This document shows positions 19,689-30,250 of a stretch of 64,000 nt of DNA, piece after piece. Both the position numbers and the translations under genes were made by a program. The notes beneath the pieces are model-generated. The model was not told where the DNA came from and did no database searches. It saw nothing but the letters and a program-made list of their open reading frames with translations. The stretch is taken from positions 16,878 to 80,877 of the forward strand of contig JAITHT010000057.1 of assembly GCA_031279825.1 (NCBI GenBank), written 5' to 3'. Positions within the stretch are counted from its first letter, which is position 1. Each line of letters opens with the position of its first letter. The stretch comes from Desulfovibrio sp. (GTDB taxonomy: Bacteria > Desulfobacterota > Desulfovibrionia > Desulfovibrionales > Desulfovibrionaceae).

Positions 19689-20351
19689 TTAATTTCCATG
19701 GTCGCGTACCGTGGGCAGCCGAAACGGCAGCGTATGTTTTTCCTGCGGGACTATATCAGGTGACCAGAAAAGGAAATTTTTTTCAAGCCAGGGAGGCACC
19801 TCGGTATGTTGCAGGTTGAGAGTGAATTCTATGAGAAATTCCTCATTGCTCTCTTGCCTGTAGAGGGTGGGCAGGGAAACGACGAACAGGGAAAGCTTGC
19901 GCCAACTGACATGAAGCAGACGGGTAAGATTTTTGTCTCTGAGAATTTTTTCTTCTTCATGGGCGGGAAGGCTTACCATAAAATCCCGGGTCAGCGGATC
20001 GTGGCGAAGAATGGAGGCATACTCGTGGCGAGCGATTTCAGTGTCGGTCCACCACGAACGTTGACGGCTTATGCTGACGGTGATTCCCAAACGCAGAACA
20101 GATCCGTCTTTCAGCAAGTCACGCAGACCGTCTTCGTCATTCGCCGTCAGGGAAAGAGTAAGAAACAGGTTGTCATTGCTGATGACGGCGGAAGGCGGAG
20201 CAACCAGCAGACGATGGGGTGGGACGCCCATTGCCGGAAGGCACGACAGCAGCCATACTATTATGGATAAGGGCAGAAAAAGGCGCGCGGAGCCGGCGCG
20301 CGGGTTTTGCTTTCTCGGGGTGAGGACGGGAGAAGAACTGCTATATGTCAT
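19689..20351 (-). CDS. DUF4390 exported protein
   Basis: About 220 residues with an N-terminal hydrophobic stretch preceded by basic residues (ARLFLPLSIIVWLLSCLPAMG), consistent with a signal peptide or anchor, then a beta-rich domain with the SWWTDTEIARHEYASILRHDPLTRDF stretch typical of DUF4390. These genes commonly sit next to ntrY in this lineage, as here. Function is unknown. The start is uncertain: ATG 20351 gives the better signal peptide, ATG 20390 gives 13 more residues, and neither has a convincing ribosome site. Confidence 0.65.
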   Translation of the reverse strand: MTYSSSSPVLTPRKQNPRAGSARLFLPLSIIVWLLSCLPAMGVPPHRLLVAPPSAVISNDNLFLTLSLTANDEDGLRDLLKDGSVLRLGITVSISRQRSWWTDTEIARHEYASILRHDPLTRDFMVSLPAHEEEKILRDKNLTRLLHVSWRKLSLFVVSLPTLYRQESNEEFLIEFTLNLQHTEVPPWLEKNFLFWSPDIVPQEKHTLPFRLPTVRDHGN

Positions 20352-20480
20352 GTAGGGTTCGGCAAGGTTGAAAGTATCCGCCTCTCGCATGCCGGATGGA
20401 TATCGGCAAGGAAAAAAGCAAAGCGCGGAACGGCATCCATACGAGCGCTCATCAGAACTTCCTTTGTGGTCTGAAACCCC

Positions 20481-20531
20481 GGCCGCAAGGCCATATAGCC
20501 CCGACCCCGCCCTGAAGGGCGGGGTTTCTTT
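20481..20531 (+). repeat. Tandem tetraloop hairpins, possible IS200/IS605-type end remnant
   Basis: GGCC-GCAA-GGCC is followed by a perfect 8-bp stem, CCCCGCCC-TGAA-GGGCGGGG, then TTTCTTT. On the plus strand this looks like a rho-independent terminator, yet both flanking genes are on the minus strand. Similar G/C hairpins with a TGAA loop occur at IS200/IS605 ends, from memory. No tnpA or tnpB is nearby. The rest of the 20352-20647 gap shows nothing recognisable. Confidence 0.4.
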
Positions 20532-20647
20532 CCGGGGCGGAAAGCTCGGGAGGGGGCCAAGCCCCTCCCAAGCGCGAGACGCGAAAGCATGAAGGGCTCC
20601 GCTACCTCATTTGGATCGTTACTCCGGCATGCGGCGGAAACGGACCC

Positions 20648-21649
20648 TTATTTCATCCGGCCGAAAGCCTCGGAAATAAATGCGCCAAGGAGTTTACTGG
20701 AATAGGCAAAATCGAAGCGGTTTTTTTCTTCAGTGAGTTCTCTGGCCGCGCCGAGGCAGTCCTTGGCGGCAGCGTACGGGCGGGTCTGGATCATGGCGGA
20801 GAAGGCGTCTGCCACCGCCACCAGCCTTCCGAAGCTACTGATGTCTTTGCTGTGCTGGGGATACCCTGAGCCGTCCAATCTCTCGTGGTGTTCAAGAGTC
20901 GCCTGGCGCAGGGTGTCAAAGCTTTGATCGAGCTTATGCATGATCTTATACCCCAGCAGTGTATGCGGCGGAATTTTATCCTTTTCCTCAGATTTGAGAG
21001 GCGTGGTTTTACTGAGAATAAACGATGGAATTTTAACCATACCCACATCATGGAGTAAAAGGGAGAGGGCCGCCTGGTCAAAATCCTTACGCCGCAATTC
21101 TTCTCCTTTGCTTTCGACAAAGAGCCACAGCCCGATGCAGAAGGTGTTGATGCAGTGGTGCTGCAAAGAATACTCTCCTCTGTGCAGTCTGCGTATGAAG
21201 AGGCGCATCCTGTGCATATCGTTCCATAAGTATTCCGTGATCACCTGAATGTCCGAATACAGGAAGTCGAATAAAGCCTTTACCGGTTGTTCGAGGAAAT
21301 CGGCAAGACGCAGGTCAAGCGCTCGCAGGCAGATGTCGGCGACCTCAGCTTCCTTCAGATTCTGATCCACCAGCACCAGATCCAGTTGCTTGACAATGTG
21401 TTGCGAATATATCGGATGATCGGAGCGGGCGACAAACAGATCTCCTTCGGAGCACAGGCGGCGGGTTTCCTCCACCTGCTCGTTGGAAAGCCTGTCCCCT
21501 TTGCGGGAATACGCCACAAGTTGCGCGATGTCTGTTTTGAATACGAAAAAATCAAGCGGGGGACGGTATTTGGGAAAACTTTCCAGAATAGCTTCGCTGA
21601 TTTGGTAGTATTCCTCGGAAATCTTGTCCGGTACGGCTGCTGTTGCCAT
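20648..21649 (-). CDS. HD-GYP domain protein
   Basis: A 333-residue soluble protein. The C-terminal half is an HD-GYP domain with intact metal-ligand and signature motifs: LLHDVGMVKIP and LEHHERLDGSGYP, plus VAVADAFSAMIQTRPY. Active HD-GYP proteins hydrolyse cyclic di-GMP (and some cGAMP) to linear or mononucleotide products. The N-terminal ~150 residues form a domain I do not recognise, without REC or membrane features. It lies 10 bases downstream of pyk on the same strand, so the two are probably co-transcribed. Confidence 0.82.
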   Translation of the reverse strand: MATAAVPDKISEEYYQISEAILESFPKYRPPLDFFVFKTDIAQLVAYSRKGDRLSNEQVEETRRLCSEGDLFVARSDHPIYSQHIVKQLDLVLVDQNLKEAEVADICLRALDLRLADFLEQPVKALFDFLYSDIQVITEYLWNDMHRMRLFIRRLHRGEYSLQHHCINTFCIGLWLFVESKGEELRRKDFDQAALSLLLHDVGMVKIPSFILSKTTPLKSEEKDKIPPHTLLGYKIMHKLDQSFDTLRQATLEHHERLDGSGYPQHSKDISSFGRLVAVADAFSAMIQTRPYAAAKDCLGAARELTEEKNRFDFAYSSKLLGAFISEAFGRMK

Positions 21650-21659
21650 ACGAGCATTC

Positions 21660-23069
21660 CTATTTTGTATAGATTTTTATCAGGTTGGTGCCTTTGGGGG
21701 CTTCTCCGTAACGCTGCTGGCCGGCTGTAACCACAATACGGGAACCGGAGGCGAATTGCGGGCTGGAATCGATAAAAAATTCCGCTCGTTCAAGATGTCC
21801 GGGCATGTTTTCTTCGGCAAGGCAGGGAATGACGCCCCAGGAAAAGTTCAAACGCCGGAGTATTAAGGGATCGGGCGTGAGAACATAAATGGGCTGGGTT
21901 GGACGCTGGGCCGAGATATTACGCCCTGCCGCGCCTGAAAGGCTATGGGCGACAATGGCCGCGGCTTTGTCTTTGTCCGCCATGAGGCAGGCCGCATAGG
22001 CAAGAAAATCGGGCGTGGAGTGAGGCATATCACTGAGGGCGAAGCGTTTGCGCTCCGCAAGCAGCGTTTCCGCCTCACCGGCAATGCGGGCCATAAAGGA
22101 AACAGCTTCCACCGGGTAATTGCCCATGGCGGTTTCTTCCGACAGCATCACGCAGTCGGCGCCGTCAAGTACGGCGTTGGCTACATCCGTGGTTTCCGCG
22201 CGGGTCGGCGCGGGGTTGTTCACCATGGAAAGCAGCATCTGGGTGGCGACGATGACCGGTTTGTTGGCGTTGTTGCAGGCGGCGATGATCCTTTTTTGCA
22301 TGGTAGGCAGACTGGGGAGGGGGCACTCTATGCCCAGGTCTCCTCTGGCTACCATGATAATATCGGTGACAGCCAGTATTTCGTCCAGCCTGGCCACGGC
22401 ATTGTGGCGTTCAAGCTTGGCGCAGATGGGGATATTGCGGCCGGCCGCCTTGATGAGCGCGCGGGCTTCCAGAATATCTTCAGGGCTTTGTACGAAAGAC
22501 AGCGCCACGGCGTCCACGCCGAGACGCAGCCCTTCGGTAAGATCCGCCTTGTCTTTTTCCGTAAGGGCGGGAAGTTTGATTGACTTGCCGGGCAGGGCGA
22601 GTCCTTTTCTGGAGGTGACGATGCCGCTGTTGGTCGCTTCAATGGTAAAGCCGCCGGCAATTTTTTCGCGGACGAGAAATTGCAGTGTTCCGTCAGCCAG
22701 CACAAGAAGATCGCCCTTTTCAAGTCCGTCAAGAATTTCGCGTTTGTCAAAAGGAATGAAGGGTGTTCCCTTGGGAGCATCGGAACGTTGCGGCCCGAGA
22801 AAGGCCGTGTTGCCTTTTTCAAAAGAGATGGAATTTTCCTCAAGAGTGCCGATGCGGATTTTAGGCCCGGAAAGATCCTGTAAAATGGTGATGGGGATGC
22901 CGTGTTTAAGCTCCATACGGCGAATGCGGTTAATGAGTTCCACGAATTTTGAGGCGTCTCCGTGAGAGAAATTAAGGCGGAAGATGCGCACGCCGGCTTC
23001 TATCAGTTGAGAAATTTTTTCCTCTGAATCGCTGGCGGGGCCCAGGGTGGCGAGTATTTTTGTTTTCAT
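21660..23069 (-). CDS. pyk: Pyruvate kinase
   Basis: A 469-residue enzyme that converts phosphoenolpyruvate and ADP to pyruvate and ATP. Family motifs include FRLNFSHGD near the N-terminus, LQDLSGPKIRIG, the catalytic lysine in ICAKLERHNAVARLDEIL (in place of the more usual IENxEG context), VARGDLGIE, and ATQMLLSM. The C-terminal regulatory domain is present, so the length is normal. A 400-bp gap containing an R repeat and the lon terminator separates it from lon. Confidence 0.93.
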   Translation of the reverse strand: MKTKILATLGPASDSEEKISQLIEAGVRIFRLNFSHGDASKFVELINRIRRMELKHGIPITILQDLSGPKIRIGTLEENSISFEKGNTAFLGPQRSDAPKGTPFIPFDKREILDGLEKGDLLVLADGTLQFLVREKIAGGFTIEATNSGIVTSRKGLALPGKSIKLPALTEKDKADLTEGLRLGVDAVALSFVQSPEDILEARALIKAAGRNIPICAKLERHNAVARLDEILAVTDIIMVARGDLGIECPLPSLPTMQKRIIAACNNANKPVIVATQMLLSMVNNPAPTRAETTDVANAVLDGADCVMLSEETAMGNYPVEAVSFMARIAGEAETLLAERKRFALSDMPHSTPDFLAYAACLMADKDKAAAIVAHSLSGAAGRNISAQRPTQPIYVLTPDPLILRRLNFSWGVIPCLAEENMPGHLERAEFFIDSSPQFASGSRIVVTAGQQRYGEAPKGTNLIKIYTK

Positions 23070-23153
23070 TGCAGGGATTCTCCCCAGTGATGGTTTGTAT
23101 CAGGAGTGTAAGGTGCGACACATCGTCCGCATGCTTTACCGTAAGGGACGGTC

Positions 23154-23276
23154 CTGGAGCAGATTAACGTTGCACTCGTCGCCCTCGGCGAAAACAAGTT
23201 TCGCCTGCTCCTCGTGCACGTAAGTCAGCGCTTGCGCTACCGGTTGACGGGCATTTTCAGAGTGAAAATACTCCAG
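23154..23276 (+). repeat. R-family dispersed repeat, full-length copy
   Basis: It begins CTGGAGCAGATTAACG and ends GAAAATACTCCAG. The outer ends are complementary (CTGGAG/CTCCAG), and both differ from the CTAGAG/CTCTAG ends of other copies in a compensating way. Inner stems include GGCGAAA/TTTCGCC and a terminal GCATTTTCA-type hairpin. It lies between the lon terminator and pyk. Confidence 0.8.
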
Positions 23277-23369
23277 GCGCGGTTCTGCCCCACGGGCGAC
23301 TTGAAGATACAGGGCTCCGCGCTTTTCGGCAAGCCCTTATGGAATGTAAAGTAAGGATTCCTCAGCCTT

Positions 23370-23423
23370 GTAAAAATAACAAAATCGCCCCCGACGCGGC
23401 GAGATGGTCGCGCCGGGGGCGAT
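23370..23423 (-). terminator. Rho-independent terminator of lon
   Basis: A ~15-bp G/C-rich stem (ATCGCCCCCGACGCG against CGCGCCGGGGGCGAT, one mismatch) with a 9-base loop. On the minus strand the stem is followed by TTTTGTTATTTTTA. It lies about 50 bases past the lon stop codon in the right orientation. Confidence 0.85.
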
Positions 23424-23471
23424 GATTTCCGCGGAGCAAGGCGGGCGCCGCAGATATTCAAGAAGGCGTCG

Positions 23472-26009
23472 TCACGGTAAAAACGCCTCCATACGGGCGG
23501 ATACCGCTCGTTTACCGATTCTTTTACTTTTTTCCACTTCGGGGGAAGGGCCGATCTTTTTTGCCGGGCGTTTTTTGTCGGGAAAAGCGAGTGCGATAAC
23601 CTCATCCAGGGTACTCACCGGATGAACGGTAATATGCTTGAGTAAGTCCTGCGGGATATCTTCGAGATCTTTAATATTTTGTTTGGGTATGAGCACATCG
23701 GGCAACTTTCTGGCTACGGCGGCCAGAATTTTTTCTTTAATGCCGCCTACGGGCAGAATCCGACCGCGTAAGGTGGCTTCGCCGGTCATGCACAGGAGAT
23801 CGCTTACGCAACGCCCTGTCAGGGCCGAGACCAGGGCGGCGGCTATGGTTATTCCGGCTGAAGGGCCGTCTTTGGGAGTCGCGCCCGCGGGCACATGCAC
23901 GTGCAGATCGAGTTTGCGATGAAAATCCGCATCAATGCCCAGTTCTTTCGCGTGGCTGCGCGCGTAGCTTATAGCCGTCTGGGCGCTTTCCTTCATGACG
24001 TCGCCCAGTTGTCCCGTCAGGGTGATATTGCCTTTGCCCTGCATGGTGGAAACTTCCACATGCAGAACCTCGCCGCCGTGAGGGGTCCAGGCCAGACCGA
24101 CGGCCAGACCCGGCATGGCGGTGTTTTCCAGTTCCTCATCCATAAAACGCGGGACACCCAAAAGTTTTTTGAGGTCGTCCTGTTTGATGACAGAGGGGCC
24201 TTTAGCGCCCTCGGCCTTTTTGCGGGCCAGCTTACGGCAGATGGCGCTGATTTCGCGTTCCAGACCGCGTACGCCGGCTTCGCGGGTATAGCCGTGGATA
24301 ATGGCTCGCAGGATATCGTCGGACAGGGACAATTCGTTCCTTTTGAGGCCATTTTCCTTCGCCTGCCGCGTTACCAGGTAGCGTCTGGCAATGCCCAGTT
24401 TTTCCTGCATGGTGTAGCCGGGTATGCGGATAAGCTCCATGCGGTCAAGCAGAGGGCCGGGAATGTTTTCCAGGTGGTTGGCCGTGCAGATGAACATGAC
24501 TTTGGATAAATCAAAGGACACGTTCAGAAAGTGATCGCTGAAGGAATTGTTTTGTTCGGGATCAAGCACCTCAAGCAGAGCGGAGGAGGGGTCCCCCCGG
24601 AAATCCGAGCCTATCTTGTCCACTTCGTCAAGCATGATGACCGGATTGCGCGTGCCGGCCTGTTTGATGCTCTGGATGATGCGGCCGGGCAACGCGCCCA
24701 CGTAGGTACGGCGGTGGCCGCGTATTTCCGCTTCGTCACGCATGCCGCCCAGAGACATGCGCTGGAATTTCCTGCCCATGGAGCGGGCGATGGAGCGGCC
24801 CAAAGAGGTTTTGCCGACGCCGGGAGGACCTACAAAGCACAGGATAGGGCTTTGGGATCGCGGATTGAGTTTGCGCACGGATAAGAATTCAAGAATGCGC
24901 TCTTTCACCTTTTCCAGCCCGTAATGATCCTTGTTCAGGATTTCGCCGGCCTTGAGAATATTCAGGCGATCGCGGGACAATTTGGCCCAGGGCAACTCGG
25001 CGAGCCATTCCAGATAATTGCGTATGACGCCGGCCTCTGAAGACTCCATATGCATGCCCGTAAGGCGTTTGAGTTGCTTGTCGGCCTCTTTCTGCACATC
25101 CGGCGGCAATTTTGCTTTGGTGAGCGCATCGGACAGTTCGCCCAGTTCGTCGTCTTCATTGACGGCGTTTTCTCCCAGTTCTTTTTTAATGGCTTTGAGT
25201 TGCTCGCGCAGGTAGTAGTCCCGCTGGGCCTTATCCATGCCTTCCCGGGCGGTTTCCTGAATCTGGGCCTGCATGGAAGCCACTTCGGCCTCTTTGGCCA
25301 GGTGTTCGTTTACCAGTTTGAGCCGTATCACAGGATCCAGGCATTCCAGTAAGGACTGGGCTTCGGAGATTTTAAGGCGCAAGTTGGAGGCAACGAGATC
25401 GGACAGCCGGCCGGGATGGTCGATACTGGCAAGCACGTTGATGATATCCGGCGAGGTCATTCCCCGCAGGCTCAGAATGCGTTCGCTTTGTTCTCTGGCG
25501 GCCCGCATCATGGCTTCCAGTTCCAGGCTTTGGGGGATTTCCTCCCGTTCGGGCAGAGCAAGGATTTCCGCTTCAAGATAGGGCTTGTCGTCCATAACGG
25601 CTAAAGCGCGTGCCCGGCTTACTCCTTGTACCAGAAGCTTGAGCCGGCTGTCCGGCAGTTTGAGCATGCGCATGATCATGACCACCGTGCCGACTTCATG
25701 CAGATCCGCCGTGCCGGGTTTATCCACGTGTTCATCTTTTTGGGTCAGCACAAGCAGATAGCGGTTATTTTGCAAAGAGGCTTCCACAGCCTGGACGGAA
25801 GCGTCCCGGCCGACGAACAAGGGCAGAATAGTATAGTTGAATATGACGACATCCCGCACCGGCAGCACCGGCAGCCTGTTCGGCAGTTCCAGTTTCGTCT
25901 CGGCACTGGATGTCACCGAGGAGTGTTCTTCTGCGGAGAGTGTTTCTGACGCCCCTTCCTGAAAAAGAATTGTTTGCGGCGGGCTGTCTGAAACATGGAA
26001 TGGTGTCAT
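23472..26009 (-). CDS. lon: ATP-dependent Lon protease
   Basis: About 845 residues with the LonA architecture. The N-terminal substrate domain begins at [24 protein letters not shown]; a coiled middle follows; the AAA+ module has Walker [10 protein letters not shown] and Walker [10 protein letters not shown]; the C-terminal protease domain has the catalytic serine in PKDGPSAG and the lysine in [10 protein letters not shown]. It degrades misfolded and regulatory proteins in the cytoplasm. I use ATG 26009 (GAGG six bases upstream) over the TTG-initiated ORF at 26039. The N-terminus carries about 45 extra Ser/Glu-rich residues before the family domain. A strong terminator follows. Confidence 0.95.
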   Translation of the reverse strand: MTPFHVSDSPPQTILFQEGASETLSAEEHSSVTSSAETKLELPNRLPVLPVRDVVIFNYTILPLFVGRDASVQAVEASLQNNRYLLVLTQKDEHVDKPGTADLHEVGTVVMIMRMLKLPDSRLKLLVQGVSRARALAVMDDKPYLEAEILALPEREEIPQSLELEAMMRAAREQSERILSLRGMTSPDIINVLASIDHPGRLSDLVASNLRLKISEAQSLLECLDPVIRLKLVNEHLAKEAEVASMQAQIQETAREGMDKAQRDYYLREQLKAIKKELGENAVNEDDELGELSDALTKAKLPPDVQKEADKQLKRLTGMHMESSEAGVIRNYLEWLAELPWAKLSRDRLNILKAGEILNKDHYGLEKVKERILEFLSVRKLNPRSQSPILCFVGPPGVGKTSLGRSIARSMGRKFQRMSLGGMRDEAEIRGHRRTYVGALPGRIIQSIKQAGTRNPVIMLDEVDKIGSDFRGDPSSALLEVLDPEQNNSFSDHFLNVSFDLSKVMFICTANHLENIPGPLLDRMELIRIPGYTMQEKLGIARRYLVTRQAKENGLKRNELSLSDDILRAIIHGYTREAGVRGLEREISAICRKLARKKAEGAKGPSVIKQDDLKKLLGVPRFMDEELENTAMPGLAVGLAWTPHGGEVLHVEVSTMQGKGNITLTGQLGDVMKESAQTAISYARSHAKELGIDADFHRKLDLHVHVPAGATPKDGPSAGITIAAALVSALTGRCVSDLLCMTGEATLRGRILPVGGIKEKILAAVARKLPDVLIPKQNIKDLEDIPQDLLKHITVHPVSTLDEVIALAFPDKKRPAKKIGPSPEVEKSKRIGKRAVSARMEAFLP

Positions 26010-26443
26010 GAGAATCCTCGTTGTGTTACGGAATGTCAAAGCGTATCGCGCAGTTCTTGTATCTCACGAACAGCGGCGCGGTCAATGAGAGCGATTGACG
26101 CTTTACAAACAATTTCATAATGCTTTTTCTTTCAGCAAATCCCTGCGGAGCGTTTCAGGTACGAAACGTTTGCAACGGCTGCGTCCAGCTTGCATGTATA
26201 CATAATGTCTTTTGCTCTTTTGTCAAAAAAAACATTGCGCTTGCCTTCATAATGCCGCCCGGCGGGAGCGCGGCTACACGAACGAAACGCCTGCGGGATG
26301 AACGCCCGCATACGGCAAACCGTACGGGGACGCGGTTTAAAATTCGCGCGGCGGACAGGATAGCGCTTGCCATAACGCGCCCTTTGCCATAAAAATTTGT
26401 GATGTGCCCTCAAAAATACCTTTTAGTCAGGCAGGTACGGATC
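26010..26443. other. Divergent intergenic region between lon and the binding-protein gene
   Basis: About 430 bases with no convincing coding sequence; the small ORFs here are unsupported. It must hold promoters for lon (minus) and for the binding-protein/kinase pair (plus). I see no CIRCE element and no convincing sigma32 box. A possible -35/-10 pair for the plus genes is TTGCCA with a 17-base spacer before TAAAAA near 26370-26398, but it is weak. Confidence 0.4.
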
Positions 26444-27439
26444 ATGAAAATATCGAACACGCTGTTGGGTCTGTTGTTGTCCGCCTTTTTCCTCACACCC
26501 CAAGGCGCCGTCGCCGCCGACAAAAAAACAAAGGAGGCCCCCTCGGCGCGGAAATCCATTGTTGTGGGCTTTTCGCAGGTGGGCGCGGAATCCGACTGGC
26601 GGCGAGCGAATACCCGGTCCATGCGGGAAACCTTCAGCAAAGACAATGGCTACACCTTGATCCTCAGGGACGCGCAGCAGAAGCAGGATAAGCAGACCGC
26701 CGCGATCCGCGAGTTCATCAGGGCGAAGGTGAACTACATAGTCCTCGCGCCGATCGCCGAACAGGGCTTGGACGAAGCGCTGCGGGAGGCCAAAAACGCC
26801 GGCATACCCGTCATCATCGTGGACAGGATGATCCAGGCGGCGGACGAGGATCTCTTCGTCGCATGGGTGGGAGCCGACTTCCGCAAGGAAGGGGACGCCG
26901 CGGTGGCCTGGATGGAAAAGACGTTTGCGGATAAAAAGGATCTGACCATCGCCCATTTGCAGGGAACCATGGGCTCTTCGGCGCAGCTCGGTCGTTCCGA
27001 AGGCTTGCGCGAAGGCGCGGCCAAGAATCCCGGCTGGAAGATTCTCCTGAGCGACAGCGGGGAATTCACCCAGGTGAAAGGCAAGGAGATCATGCAGCGC
27101 TTTCTCAGCGAAAACAGGAATATAGACGTGCTGTATTGCGAAAACGACAATATGGCCTTCGGCGCCATGGAGGCGTTGGAGGACGCCCGTGTTCCTTACG
27201 GCCGGAGCGGCGGCCTCAAAATCATCTCCTTCGACGCGACGCGCGCCGGCCTTGAACAGACCCTCGCGGGCAATATCAGCTATAATGTGGAATGCAACCC
27301 CCTGCACGGCCCCCGGGTGGAAAAGATCATACGGGAATTGCAGAACGGCGGAAAACCGCATAAAATAGCATACGTGGATGAAACCGCCTTTGACGCGGCT
27401 ACTATAAGCAAGGCGGATATAGACGCACGTGCGTACTGA
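26444..27439 (+). CDS. Sugar-type periplasmic binding protein (YtfQ/RbsB-like)
   Basis: A 331-residue protein with a signal peptide (MKISNTLLGLLLSAFFLTPQ, cleavage after AVAA) and a type I periplasmic-binding fold: IVVGFSQVGAESDWRRAN at the first strand, YIVLAPIAEQGLDEALREAK, and DVLYCENDNMAFGAMEAL. This resembles galactofuranose/ribose-class ABC binding proteins such as YtfQ. No permease or ATPase gene is present. Its stop overlaps the GTG start of a 7TM hybrid histidine kinase, so it more likely works as the ligand-binding partner of that sensor than in transport. The ligand is unknown. I start at ATG 26444, where the signal peptide begins. Confidence 0.82.
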   Translation: MKISNTLLGLLLSAFFLTPQGAVAADKKTKEAPSARKSIVVGFSQVGAESDWRRANTRSMRETFSKDNGYTLILRDAQQKQDKQTAAIREFIRAKVNYIVLAPIAEQGLDEALREAKNAGIPVIIVDRMIQAADEDLFVAWVGADFRKEGDAAVAWMEKTFADKKDLTIAHLQGTMGSSAQLGRSEGLREGAAKNPGWKILLSDSGEFTQVKGKEIMQRFLSENRNIDVLYCENDNMAFGAMEALEDARVPYGRSGGLKIISFDATRAGLEQTLAGNISYNVECNPLHGPRVEKIIRELQNGGKPHKIAYVDETAFDAATISKADIDARAY

Positions 27440-30014
27440 CTTTTTTTCCTGGGTCGTACTTTTTGCCACGCTGGCTTTCGTCGTGCTGTTCTTTTTTTGC
27501 CTGAGCAGCGGAACGACGGAAAAAGGCGACGCCGTCTATGTGGATCTGATGGCTTCCCCCGCGTATATGAAAAGCGGTTTCGAGCCTGCCTACGCTTCGC
27601 TGGACGACCCGGAGATAACGGATTGGGAGGAGGAGTTGCCCGTCAATCACGGCAGGGCGCTGATCACCTCCGGTCTGATGGGGAGCGGCGGTGAGCCGAA
27701 TTATAATTTTTTATATCCGGGACGGCGCCGGATTGAGGAATATACCCTCCTGATTCCCTTTGAGATAGAAAAAGGTAAAATCGCGCCTCTTTACGACAAT
27801 AACAACCCCGTCTCCCCCGGCCTGTATCTGGCGGGCATCGGCGAAAACTGGGAAATATACCTTAACGGGAACGTGATCGCCAGACAACTGCACGTGAACG
27901 CCCGGGGAGACATTACCTCCTTCCGCAGCAAGCGCGGCGTCAGCATTCCATTTGACAGGCGCTTCCTCAAGGAAGGTAAAAATTTTCTCGTCATGCGCAT
28001 CCTCGGCGCTCCCGACAGCGAGCATGCGGGGCTTTTTTATACTTCTCCCTACTATATCGGCGATTTTACGCGCATGGCCAACCGCGGCGAGAGTCTGCAG
28101 ACCATCGCCCTGTGCGCGGTCTATATTTTTTTGGGAGGGTATCATACCCTCCTGTATTTTTTGCGCAGAACCGAAAGGTCCAATCTCCTGTACGGCCTTT
28201 TTTCCTGTATTGCCGCCGTGTACTCCTTTACGCGCTGCCCGGCCGTGTACCATGTGCTGCCCGATACCGCGGACACGCAACGGCTCGAGTTCGGCGCGCT
28301 CTATCTGCTTGTGTTCTCCATGGCGGCGTTTCTGGAGACGATGAATTTCGACAGGATTTCGCCCGCCACCATCGGCTACGGCCTGTCCTGTATCGTGCTC
28401 ATCGTCCTGCAAAGTGTGTTTCCCATCTGGTTCGCCTACGATCTGCGTGAAATATGGCACGGTTACGGCATTGTCTTCATGCTCTTCGTCATTGTTTTTG
28501 AAGTGCTGTGCGTTTTTGTCCGGCGCGTGAACGAAGAGCGAACGGCCGCGGGCGCCGCGTTCCTCCCTGTCTTGTACAGAGCCCTGTACGGGACGGATCT
28601 CGGCGTCATCCTTATATTTCTCATGATCTGCCTGAGTACGAGTCTTTTTGATATCGTAGACGCCAGCTTCCTGCATAGAAATCTGTTCCTTACGCGCTAC
28701 AGCTTTATAGCCCTGACCTGCTGTATGGCCATGCTTCTTGCCAGAAAATACGCCGTCCACTTCACTCTGACGGCTCAATTGAACGAGATGCTCGAACTCA
28801 CGGTGAAAGAGCGTACGCGGGAACTTGAGGAGCAGGCCCTGATCGCCCGCACGGCCTCACGGGCCAAAGGAGATTTTTTGGCCAACATGAGCCATGAGAT
28901 CCGCACGCCCCTTAACGCGGTCATCGGCATGACGAACATCGGGGAGATGAGCGATGACACGGCCCGCAAGGATTACGCTCTCGCTAACATCCGGCGCGCT
29001 TCGGAACACCTGCTCGGCGTCATCAACGACATCCTGGATATTTCAAAAATCGAATCGGGCAAGTTTGAATTGTCCGAGCGTGATTTCCGGGTGCGGGACG
29101 TGGTTTCGCGCGTGGAAAACGTCATGCGCTTCAAGTCCGACGAAAAGCGCCAGGAATTCTCCATCCGCATCGCGGACGACGTGCCGGCGGCCGTATACGG
29201 CGACGATATGCGCATCGCGCAGGTGCTCACGAATCTTATCGGCAACGCAATCAAATTCACGCCCGAGAAGGGCCGTGTCACGCTGTCGGTGGGCTGCGAC
29301 GGCGAAAGCGAGGAGGGGTGCGTCCTTCGCTTTTTGGTCGAAGACTCGGGCATCGGCATCACGGAAGAGCAGAAAGCGAAGCTGTTCACCGCCTTTCAGC
29401 AGGCGGAGAGCGGCACGACGCGCAAATACGGCGGCACGGGTTTGGGGCTCGCGCTTTCCAAGCAGATTGTCGAAATGATGGGCGGTGAAATCCGCGTGGA
29501 TTCCGTATTCGGCCAGGGCACCGTTTTTGCCTTCACCGTCCGGGCAGGGCGGGTTATTGAGATCCCGCCGGAAGACGAGGGTGCCGGCGGAGTCGAGGGG
29601 TTACAGGAAGGAGAATTCGCGGGCAGCGTCATTCTGCTGGCGGACGATGTTTACGTGAACCGCGAGATCGTGGCTACGCTGCTGGAGCCTTCGGGCGTTA
29701 TCGTCGAATGCGCCGAAAACGGCGAACAGGCGGCGGAAATGTTCGAAAAGAATCCGGATCGCTATCATCTCATCCTGATGGACGTGCAGATGCCGGTGAT
29801 GGACGGCTACGGCGCGACGGAGCGTATCCGGAGAGGATCCGATCCTCGGGCCGCTGCGGTGCCCATCATCGCCATGACCGCCAACGTATTCCGGGAAGAT
29901 GTGCAAAAATGTCTCGTCAGCGGTATGAACGAACATCTTAGCAAACCGATCGAATTGGCGGAGTTGATCGTCGTGCTGCGCCGTTATCTCGGCCCCCATG
30001 TCGGACGCCCGTGA
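27429..30014 (+). CDS. Hybrid histidine kinase with 7TMR-DISM-like sensor
   Basis: An 861-residue sensor. Residues 7-23 form a membrane anchor. Residues ~50-220 are a periplasmic beta-rich DISM-extracellular-like domain. Residues ~225-450 contain about seven membrane segments. They are followed by a short coiled coil ([19 protein letters not shown]), HisKA with the phospho-histidine in [15 protein letters not shown], an ATPase domain ([33 protein letters not shown]) and a C-terminal receiver with the phospho-aspartate in [21 protein letters not shown]. Output would need a separate phosphotransfer partner; none is adjacent. It starts at a GTG overlapping the binding-protein gene by 11 bases, strong evidence of coupling. 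A terminator follows. Confidence 0.85.
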   Translation: MRTDFFSWVVLFATLAFVVLFFFCLSSGTTEKGDAVYVDLMASPAYMKSGFEPAYASLDDPEITDWEEELPVNHGRALITSGLMGSGGEPNYNFLYPGRRRIEEYTLLIPFEIEKGKIAPLYDNNNPVSPGLYLAGIGENWEIYLNGNVIARQLHVNARGDITSFRSKRGVSIPFDRRFLKEGKNFLVMRILGAPDSEHAGLFYTSPYYIGDFTRMANRGESLQTIALCAVYIFLGGYHTLLYFLRRTERSNLLYGLFSCIAAVYSFTRCPAVYHVLPDTADTQRLEFGALYLLVFSMAAFLETMNFDRISPATIGYGLSCIVLIVLQSVFPIWFAYDLREIWHGYGIVFMLFVIVFEVLCVFVRRVNEERTAAGAAFLPVLYRALYGTDLGVILIFLMICLSTSLFDIVDASFLHRNLFLTRYSFIALTCCMAMLLARKYAVHFTLTAQLNEMLELTVKERTRELEEQALIARTASRAKGDFLANMSHEIRTPLNAVIGMTNIGEMSDDTARKDYALANIRRASEHLLGVINDILDISKIESGKFELSERDFRVRDVVSRVENVMRFKSDEKRQEFSIRIADDVPAAVYGDDMRIAQVLTNLIGNAIKFTPEKGRVTLSVGCDGESEEGCVLRFLVEDSGIGITEEQKAKLFTAFQQAESGTTRKYGGTGLGLALSKQIVEMMGGEIRVDSVFGQGTVFAFTVRAGRVIEIPPEDEGAGGVEGLQEGEFAGSVILLADDVYVNREIVATLLEPSGVIVECAENGEQAAEMFEKNPDRYHLILMDVQMPVMDGYGATERIRRGSDPRAAAVPIIAMTANVFREDVQKCLVSGMNEHLSKPIELAELIVVLRRYLGPHVGRP

Positions 30015-30054
30015 GGGGCGGGCGGCAGGGGAGATATTCCCCGCATCCCCCATG

Positions 30055-30087
30055 GCCCGGCGGCATTGCTTCGCAATGCCGCCGGGC
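30055..30087. repeat. Perfect 15-bp hairpin after the hybrid kinase gene
   Basis: GCCCGGCGGCATTGC and its exact complement flank a TTC loop. It lies 41 bases past the kinase stop and 13 bases before a separate terminator-like stem. No T-run follows directly, so it may be a 3' stabilising hairpin or a REP-type element. Confidence 0.6.
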
Positions 30088-30100
30088 ATAACGGGGTCAG

Positions 30101-30122
30101 GGGGCATTTGCCCCTTTTATTT
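30101..30122 (+). terminator. Probable terminator of the binding protein/kinase operon
   Basis: A GGGGC-ATTT-GCCCC stem is followed by TTTTATTT on the plus strand. The stem is short (5 bp) but in the expected position and orientation downstream of the hybrid kinase gene. Confidence 0.55.
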
Positions 30123-30166
30123 AGGGCATGTTAACGCTATGCCTTTTTGCCCTGCTGCGTCAGATT

Positions 30167-30204
30167 GAGTCTGCCATCTCGGTCAAATACCGTATGGCAG
30201 ACTC
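30167..30204. repeat. Perfect 11-bp inverted repeat
   Basis: GAGTCTGCCAT and ATGGCAGACTC flank a 16-base centre that itself contains GGT/ACC. It lies within the 380-bp gap between the kinase and xsc. It may be an end remnant of an unidentified mobile element; nothing else in 30123-30250 is recognisable. Confidence 0.45.
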
Positions 30205-30250
30205 ATCTTCCTTGCCAGAAAACAAAAATTCTATAGTGTTATAACAGGCA

